Origin: Candidatus Omnitrophota bacterium
GTDB lineage: Bacteria > Omnitrophota > Gorgyraeia > 2-01-FULL-45-10
Direction of reading: 5' to 3'
Length of the DNA: 10,436 nucleotides
Assembly: GCA_030695725.1 (NCBI GenBank)
Contig: JAUYPN010000020.1
Coordinates: forward strand, 1 to 10,436
Shown here: in pieces, positions 5,958 to 10,436 of the stretch
Numbering within the stretch: position 1 is the first letter of the stretch
Layout: the number at the start of each line of letters is the position of its first letter
Position numbers and translations under genes: made by a program
Notes under the pieces: model-generated
Told to the model about the DNA's origin: nothing
What the model saw: the letters and a program-made list of their open reading frames with translations, nothing else
Database searches by the model: none

Positions 5958-7862
5958 TTAGCTCATCACTTCTCTTATAATTACATCGCAAATCGCGTCG
6001 GGTGTCAAGTTATACTTCTTAAAAAGCTCTTCGCGCCTGCCGTGTTCTATAAATCTGTCCGGAAGGCCGAATCTCTTCACTCTGACGCCTTTGATATTTT
6101 CCCTCTCGATAAATTCCAGCACCGCGCTGCCGAACCCGCCCTCAAGCACGCCTTCCTCTATTGTGACTATGCGCTTGCAGGAGGCGCAAATTTTTTCTAT
6201 CATCTCTCCGTCTATGGGACGGATGAACCTCGCGTTGATCACGGCGGCGTCTACCCTTTTTTTGAGCAGGATCGCCGACACTTCCACCGCGGTCGAGACC
6301 ATGCTGCCTATGGCCATGATGGCAATATCCCTGCCCTCTTTGATGATCTCGGCCTTTCCCGTCTTCACAGGCTCCGTCTCAAGCCCGTGTTTCGCGTATA
6401 TCAACGACGCGTCATTTGTCAGGATGGGTAGTGAGCCTCTCGGGTAACGCATCGCGACGGGCTTATTTTGCTCTGCGGCATACGAAAGCATCTCTTTCAG
6501 CTCGTCCGTATCTTTGGGCGCCATGACTATGAGGTTAGGTATATGCCTTGTGTAGGCTATGTCAAAAACTCCGTGGTGCGTAGGCCCGTCTTCTCCCACT
6601 AAGCCCGCCCGATCTAAGCAGAATACCACGGGGAGATCCTGCAAACATACGTCATGTATTATCTGATCGTATGCGCGCTGTAAAAATGTCGAATATATGG
6701 CTACGACGGGCCTGTTGCCGCCCCTCGCCAGGCCGGCGCTTAAGCCGACCGCATGCTCCTCCGATATGCCGACATCGTAAAAGCGCTCGGGGTACGCTTT
6801 GGCGAACTTATCGAGGCCGGTGCCGTCTATCATGGCGGCAGTCACGCCCACTATTTTTTCGTTCTTCTTACCGAGCTCGAGCATCTTATCTCCAAAGGCT
6901 TCCGTGTAAGTCTCTTTGGCCGCTTTCTTCACCGGTATACCGGTCTCCATATCGAAGGGGCCCGTAGAATGAAATTCGCTCGGGTACTTTTCGCTGAACT
7001 TATAGCCCTTGCCTTTTTTGGTTACGACATGGATCAATATCGGCTCGTTGAGATTGACCAGATTCCTGAAGACCGTTATCATCTGCGCGATGTTGTGGCC
7101 GTCTATAGGCCCGAAATACCGGAATCCCATCTCTTCGAACAACATGCCCGGAATGAGCAGGTTCTTAAGGCCCTCCTCGAGCTTGCGAGCGGCCCTATAC
7201 GCCCTGAATCCGAAGCGCGGTATCCTCTTCAATACCCTTTCCACGTCATTGCGTATCTTGTTATAAGCCGGATTTGTGATTATCCTGTTCAGGTATCTGC
7301 TCAAAGCACCTACGCTTTTGGTTATCGACAGCTCGTTATCGTTGAGTACCACGATCATGTTCTTCTTAGAATGGCCGGCGTGGTTCAACGCTTCAAAAGC
7401 CATGCCGCCGGCTAGTGCCGCGTCGCCGATAACGGCTATGACCTTACGCCTCTCTTTATTAAGATCGCTGGACATGACAAGGCCGAGTCCCGTCGAGATG
7501 GATGTGGAGCTGTGGCCGCAGGTAAACATGTCGTACTCGCCCGCTTCATCCTTATTCGGAAAACCGCTTAAGCCTCCGAGCTGCCTTAATGTTGAAAAAT
7601 ATTTCGCGCGGCCTGTGAGGATCTTGTGCGCGTACGCCTGGTGGCCAACGTCCCACAGGACGCAGTCGCGCGGCGTGTTGAAAGAGTAGTGTATCGCTAT
7701 CGCCAGCTCCACCGCGCCTAAGCTCGACGAGAGATGCCCTCCGGTCTTCGATACGGTCGACAATATCTCATTCCGTATCTCTTTGGCAAGGACCGGCAAG
7801 TCGACGAGTTTCAGCCTTCGCAGGTCCGCGGGTGAATTTATACTATCGATCAATAGGCTCAT
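5958..7862 (-). CDS. dxs: 1-deoxy-D-xylulose-5-phosphate synthase
   Basis: Dxs joins pyruvate and glyceraldehyde 3-phosphate, with loss of CO2, into 1-deoxyxylulose 5-phosphate, the first step of the MEP isoprenoid route and a source for thiamine and pyridoxal. The 634 residues are the usual length. GGHLSSSLGAVEL (41-53) and WDVGHQAYAHK (70-80) lie in the TPP domain, with the TPP motif at GDAALAGGMAFEALN (146-160) and LNDNELSI (173-180). GISEEHAVG (365-373) carries the catalytic glutamate, and DRAGLVGEDGPTHHG (417-431) is diagnostic. The transketolase C-terminal domain follows from about residue 500. The TPP motif reads GDA where most relatives have GDG. The ATG overlaps the ispA stop as ATGA (7859-7862), with AGAGGA close upstream. 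It supplies precursors for the IspA homologue encoded just before it. Confidence 0.97.
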   Translation of the reverse strand: MSLLIDSINSPADLRRLKLVDLPVLAKEIRNEILSTVSKTGGHLSSSLGAVELAIAIHYSFNTPRDCVLWDVGHQAYAHKILTGRAKYFSTLRQLGGLSGFPNKDEAGEYDMFTCGHSSTSISTGLGLVMSSDLNKERRKVIAVIGDAALAGGMAFEALNHAGHSKKNMIVVLNDNELSITKSVGALSRYLNRIITNPAYNKIRNDVERVLKRIPRFGFRAYRAARKLEEGLKNLLIPGMLFEEMGFRYFGPIDGHNIAQMITVFRNLVNLNEPILIHVVTKKGKGYKFSEKYPSEFHSTGPFDMETGIPVKKAAKETYTEAFGDKMLELGKKNEKIVGVTAAMIDGTGLDKFAKAYPERFYDVGISEEHAVGLSAGLARGGNRPVVAIYSTFLQRAYDQIIHDVCLQDLPVVFCLDRAGLVGEDGPTHHGVFDIAYTRHIPNLIVMAPKDTDELKEMLSYAAEQNKPVAMRYPRGSLPILTNDASLIYAKHGLETEPVKTGKAEIIKEGRDIAIMAIGSMVSTAVEVSAILLKKRVDAAVINARFIRPIDGEMIEKICASCKRIVTIEEGVLEGGFGSAVLEFIERENIKGVRVKRFGLPDRFIEHGRREELFKKYNLTPDAICDVIIREVMS

Positions 7863-8620
7863 CCGGTCCTCTTCGACACTTCCTCTATTATACGCTTCAA
7901 TCTGTCGGCCCTTTTACCCAATATCTTCAAGCCGCCCTTCGCTTTTTTGATGAGTGAAGCCGCCTTGCTTCGCTTTCCACCGTCTCCATCGAGTGAGTCG
8001 TCCACCATCTGGAATGACAGCCCGAAATCGAGCCCGAACTTCCTGAGCGCGGTTACCTCTTTTTCTTTCGCTCCGGCCGTCAATGCGCCTATCTTTGCCG
8101 CCGCGGAAAAAAGCTTCGCGGTCTTAAGTGTATTTATTCTTTCGGCCATCGTCCTGTTTTTTACCTTACCCTGAAATTTCAGATCGAGCGCCTGGCCCTG
8201 GACCATTCCACGCCCACCCGCTGCCAGAGACAACTCTTCTATTATTTTAATTCCCAAAACCGGCTTCATGTTCTTAGCTATAATGTTAAACGCAAGCGTC
8301 AATAGCGCGTCTCCGGCGAGTATCGCGTTGGCCTCGCCGAAGGCTTTATGGCATGTCGGTTTTCCGCGCCGGAGATCATCATCGTCCATAGCCGGCAGGT
8401 CGTCGTGAATCAATGAATATGTGTGGACCAGCTCTACTGCCGCCGCCGCAGGAAGCGCGAGCCTCAAGCTCCCCCGGCAGGCTTTCGCGGATTCTATCGT
8501 AAGGATCGGGCGGATCCTCTTGCCGCCGGAAAAGACGCTGTAGCGCATGGCTCTGCTCAAGCCATCGCTGCCTTTAGGCAGGTATCTTTTTAAGGCTGTC
8601 TCTATTTCTTTATATCGCAA
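7859..8620 (-). CDS. ispA: IspA-type polyprenyl (farnesyl/geranyl) diphosphate synthase, short form
   Basis: Condenses isopentenyl diphosphate with allylic diphosphates. SGGKRIRP (31-38) binds diphosphate. The first aspartate-rich motif starts at D73-D74 in HDDLPAMDDDDLRRGKPT (72-89), and the second is DDSLD (207-211) after FQMV. Y68 and S69, five and four positions before D73, match E. coli IspA and favour a C15 or similar product. The protein has 253 residues against about 295, and the shortage is mainly C-terminal: after the second aspartate motif the usual GKDxxxxKxTYP region is replaced by a lysine-rich tail. The start is an unusual TTG at 8620-8618, preceded by GGGGAG 11 bases away. Only ATT and ATA lie between it and the in-frame xseB stop, and the first ATG (M25) would remove conserved sequence. 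It is coupled to dxs by a 4-base overlap. Confidence 0.9.
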   Translation of the reverse strand: MRYKEIETALKRYLPKGSDGLSRAMRYSVFSGGKRIRPILTIESAKACRGSLRLALPAAAAVELVHTYSLIHDDLPAMDDDDLRRGKPTCHKAFGEANAILAGDALLTLAFNIIAKNMKPVLGIKIIEELSLAAGGRGMVQGQALDLKFQGKVKNRTMAERINTLKTAKLFSAAAKIGALTAGAKEKEVTALRKFGLDFGLSFQMVDDSLDGDGGKRSKAASLIKKAKGGLKILGKRADRLKRIIEEVSKRTG

Positions 8621-8626
8621 AATTAT

Positions 8627-8893
8627 TTATGCTCCCCGCTTCCTGCTTTTCACCTTCTCTTCAACGGCATAAGATTCGTCGAACGGCTTAAGCTCCACAG
8701 AGCCGTCTTCGGACTTCATCAATATCTCGACCTTCTTCTTCGCCAGCTCCAGCCTCTTGGCGCATAATTTGGAGAGCTTTATGCCTTCCTCGTACTTGCC
8801 GAGAGCGTCGTCGAGCGCCAGACTGCCGTCCTCCAGCTCCTCGACTATCTTTTCTAATTTCTTCAGCGCGTCTTCAAATTTAATCTCCGCCAT
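8627..8893 (-). CDS. xseB: Exodeoxyribonuclease VII small subunit
   Basis: An 88-residue protein with the full XseB signature: FEDALKKLEKIVEELEDGSLALDDALGKYEEG is recognisable as a helical hairpin spanning residues 6-37, followed by a basic helix. Several XseB chains wrap the helical stalk of one XseA to form the ssDNA-degrading exonuclease VII. The start ATG has a strong AGGAGG (8899-8904) five bases upstream, much better than the other genes here. It is the gene after xseA, 209 bases downstream across a repeat-bearing gap, and ends 6 bases before the TTG start of ispA in the same frame. The charged tail after about residue 70 is variable in the family. Confidence 0.96.
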   Translation of the reverse strand: MAEIKFEDALKKLEKIVEELEDGSLALDDALGKYEEGIKLSKLCAKRLELAKKKVEILMKSEDGSVELKPFDESYAVEEKVKSRKRGA

Positions 8894-8904
8894 CGCGTCC
8901 TCCT
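8894..8904 (-). promoter_or_regulatory. Strong ribosome-binding site of xseB
   Basis: The minus strand reads AGGAGG at 8904-8899, five bases before the ATG at 8893. It is the best Shine-Dalgarno match in the window and would permit efficient independent translation of xseB after the 209-base gap, in keeping with the excess of small over large subunit in exonuclease VII. Confidence 0.7.
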
Positions 8905-8973
8905 GATTATAGATGCGGTAAATTCCAAATTACAAACAAATCCCAAATTAATTCGTTGTTATTTCCACTCCGT

Positions 8974-9057
8974 GTCATTCCCGCCCCACGTCATTCCCGC
9001 GAAAGCGGGAATCCAGACGAACAGCGTTTATGGATGCCCGCTTACGCGGGCATGACA
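8974..9057. repeat. Compound palindromic intergenic repeat (two hairpins in inverted orientation)
   Basis: Hairpin one is ATTCCCGC-GAAA-GCGGGAAT (8993-9012) and hairpin two is ATGCCCGC-TTAC-GCGGGCAT (9034-9053). The 26-base blocks 8990-9015 and 9031-9056 are reverse complements of each other apart from three positions, so the whole can also fold as one long stem. An extra partial copy of the left end, GTCATTCCCGC, sits at 8974-8984. Similar CATTCCCGC...GCGGGAATCCA elements are widely dispersed in bacterial genomes. It lies between xseA and xseB, without interrupting either. Confidence 0.8.
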
Positions 9058-9102
9058 GTACTGTTTATTGTTTGTTGCGGTGACAGCCAGTTTCTATAAA
9101 TT

Positions 9103-10317
9103 TCAATCAATGCTCTCCACTCTGCTTCTGAACTTTCCGACGCCGAGCTTCGTCTCCACCCGATCGCCATTTTTTAGCATTCCCGCATCTTTAAGAACTG
9201 TACCTTCGGGCAGCCTCTTTGTGATACTGTAGCCTCTGTTTAATATAGATAATGGGCTTAATGCCTCCAGCCTGCTTGTTAAACGCCCAAATTTTTCTCC
9301 CGACATATCGACCGTGTGATTTATCCTCAAAGAAATATCTTTTATAAGATCATCGATACGCTGTTGCCTCTGAATTATGTAATTAAGCGGCTGTCTTAAT
9401 ACATAGCTCTCTTTCAGGCTATCGAGCTTTTCCTTTAATACGTCTAGCCCTCCAAGGATCGCATTATTCAATCGTTCGAGCGCGGTCTTTATAAGATTTA
9501 CAAGATCCTCTTTTCTGGGTATGACAAGTTCGGCTGCCGCCGATGGCGTAGGGGCTCTGAAGTCGGCCACAAAATCCGATATCGTATAATCCACCTCATG
9601 GCCCACCGCGCTTATCACAGGGATCTTTGACGCGAATATGGCGCGGGCTACGACCTCCTCGTTGAACGGCCAAAGATCTTCCAGGCTTCCTCCGCCGCGC
9701 CCGACAATCATGACGTCTATATTCTTCAATTCGTTGAACTGTTTTATGGCGGCCGCTATTTCGTCCTTAGCGTCGACGCCCTGCACCTTCACGGGGTTGA
9801 TTATTATCTCGATGTTCGCAAATCTCCTGCGGACGATATTGAGTATATCCTGTATGGCGGCGCCGGTGGGGCTCGTCACCACGCCCACCCTCGTAGGCAA
9901 AAACGGTATCGGGATTTTATATTTCTCGTCGAAAAGGCCCTCTTTCTGCAGCTTCTCTTTCAACTGCTCAAATTGCAGCTGCAAAGCGCCTATGCCTTTG
10001 GGCTCGAGCCCTTCCACTATCAGCTGATAGTCTCCCCTGGGCTCATAAACGCTGACAGAGCCGTGACAGATCACCTTCATCCCGTCTTTGGGCTTGAATT
10101 TTAATTTTTGGTTCGAATATTTAAAGAAAGCGCACTTGATCGTGGAGCCCGCGTCTCGCAGGCTGAAGTACATATGCCCGGAAGAATGAAAGATAAAATT
10201 AGATATTTCGCCTTCCACCCATACGCCTGGGAACGACTCCTCGACTATCGCGCGTATATACTTGGTGAGTTCCGATACCGTGTATATGTGCTTCTCTTTC
10301 ATCCCATTCTGCATCAT
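9103..10317 (-). CDS. xseA: Exodeoxyribonuclease VII large subunit
   Basis: The catalytic subunit of exonuclease VII, which degrades single-stranded DNA from both ends into short oligonucleotides. The 404 residues comprise an N-terminal OB-fold for ssDNA (about 10-105, starting YTVSELTKYI and containing VWVEGEISN), the nuclease core with GRGGGSLEDLWPFNE (206-220), SAVGHEVDYTISDFVADFRAPTPSAAAE (236-263), then a long helical stalk (about 270-350) where XseB binds and a C-terminal LSPLSILNRGYS (353-364). All family hallmarks are present. AGGA lies four bases before the first ATG (10317) and seven before the second (10314), so translation may begin at Met2. xseB follows across a 209-base gap holding an inverted repeat. 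Nothing is truncated. Confidence 0.97.
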   Translation of the reverse strand: MMQNGMKEKHIYTVSELTKYIRAIVEESFPGVWVEGEISNFIFHSSGHMYFSLRDAGSTIKCAFFKYSNQKLKFKPKDGMKVICHGSVSVYEPRGDYQLIVEGLEPKGIGALQLQFEQLKEKLQKEGLFDEKYKIPIPFLPTRVGVVTSPTGAAIQDILNIVRRRFANIEIIINPVKVQGVDAKDEIAAAIKQFNELKNIDVMIVGRGGGSLEDLWPFNEEVVARAIFASKIPVISAVGHEVDYTISDFVADFRAPTPSAAAELVIPRKEDLVNLIKTALERLNNAILGGLDVLKEKLDSLKESYVLRQPLNYIIQRQQRIDDLIKDISLRINHTVDMSGEKFGRLTSRLEALSPLSILNRGYSITKRLPEGTVLKDAGMLKNGDRVETKLGVGKFRSRVESID

Positions 10318-10349
10318 TGCGTCCTACTCTTAATAAAACTTTTCTGTCG

Positions 10350-10436
10350 CTACAGTCTATTGATAGCGGGTCCTGCCATTGGATCTCCCAAATTTCTTAA
10401 TGGGGGGTTAATAAAATATACTCTCAATATACCCTT
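10350..10436 (-). CDS. Possible 3' end or remnant of an upstream gene (28 codons to a TAG)
   Basis: On the minus strand one frame is open from the window edge to a TAG at 10352-10350, 32 bases before the xseA ATG; the other two frames close sooner. The visible residues include VYFINPPLRNLGDP and AGPAINRL. An INPP near a chain start followed by GDP is reminiscent of the N-terminus of cobalamin-binding radical-SAM proteins, which would make this a truncated gene rather than a normal C-terminus. A short ORF from the internal ATG (9 codons, MAGPAINRL) with GGGAG upstream is another reading. The stretch is too short to decide. Confidence 0.25.
   Translation of the reverse strand, partial: KGILRVYFINPPLRNLGDPMAGPAINRL

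Noticed and set aside
4780..7689. Long plus-strand ORFs opposite vorB and dxs (up to about 220 codons)
   Set aside because: They are antisense shadows of strongly conserved minus-strand genes, with no recognisable domains.
8906..8911. Perfect TATAAT on the minus strand just before xseB
   Set aside because: Initiation from it would begin inside or after the AGGAGG ribosome-binding site, so it would not give a translatable leader; no good -35 was noticed.
1..10436. CRISPR array, transposase, toxin-antitoxin or phage genes
   Set aside because: No regularly spaced direct repeats and no coding sequence of these kinds were seen; the only mobile signs are the homing endonuclease and the palindromic repeats.

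Overview
The window is a bacterial chromosome segment in which every supported gene lies on the minus strand, so transcription runs from high to low coordinates. Gene content points to an anaerobic bacterium: a ferredoxin-linked 2-oxoacid oxidoreductase, the MEP (non-mevalonate) isoprenoid pathway, and a bacterial-type glutamyl-tRNA synthetase beside a tRNA-Gln gene. I cannot fix the phylum from sequence alone. An uncultured lineage such as Omnitrophota or a similar anaerobic group is a guess, not a result.

Layout in the direction of transcription: a short open frame cut by the right edge (10436-10350, of uncertain status); xseA and, after a repeat-filled 209-base gap, xseB (exonuclease VII); a short ispA-like prenyl synthase; dxs; a two-cluster ferredoxin; then the alpha, beta and gamma subunits of a VOR-type 2-oxoacid:ferredoxin oxidoreductase; then gltX. 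From xseB to gltX the genes overlap by 4 bases or are separated by 2-6 bases, except for a 70-base gap with a hairpin between the beta and gamma subunits. This looks like one long transcription unit. tRNA-Gln(CTG) starts three bases after the gltX stop codon.

Downstream, a promoter of good quality precedes tRNA-Leu(GAG). Next comes a free-standing LAGLIDADG homing endonuclease ORF wedged between tRNA-Leu and tRNA-Glu(CTC). A run of four hairpins follows tRNA-Glu and ends in a rho-independent terminator. The last gene is a YycJ/WalJ-type metallo-beta-lactamase-fold hydrolase with its own extended -10 promoter, cut by the left edge.

Functionally, Dxs and IspA feed isoprenoid synthesis; exonuclease VII and the YycJ-like protein concern DNA maintenance; the VOR block decarboxylates branched-chain or related 2-oxoacids and reduces ferredoxin; and GltX with its neighbouring tRNAs forms a translation module suggesting indirect Gln-tRNA synthesis. 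The points most worth a second look are the endonuclease in the tRNA cluster, the GltX that lacks the usual zinc-binding insert and sits on its own substrate tRNA, the IspA homologue with a degenerate C-terminus, and the palindromic repeats. No stretch over 300 bases lacks a gene.
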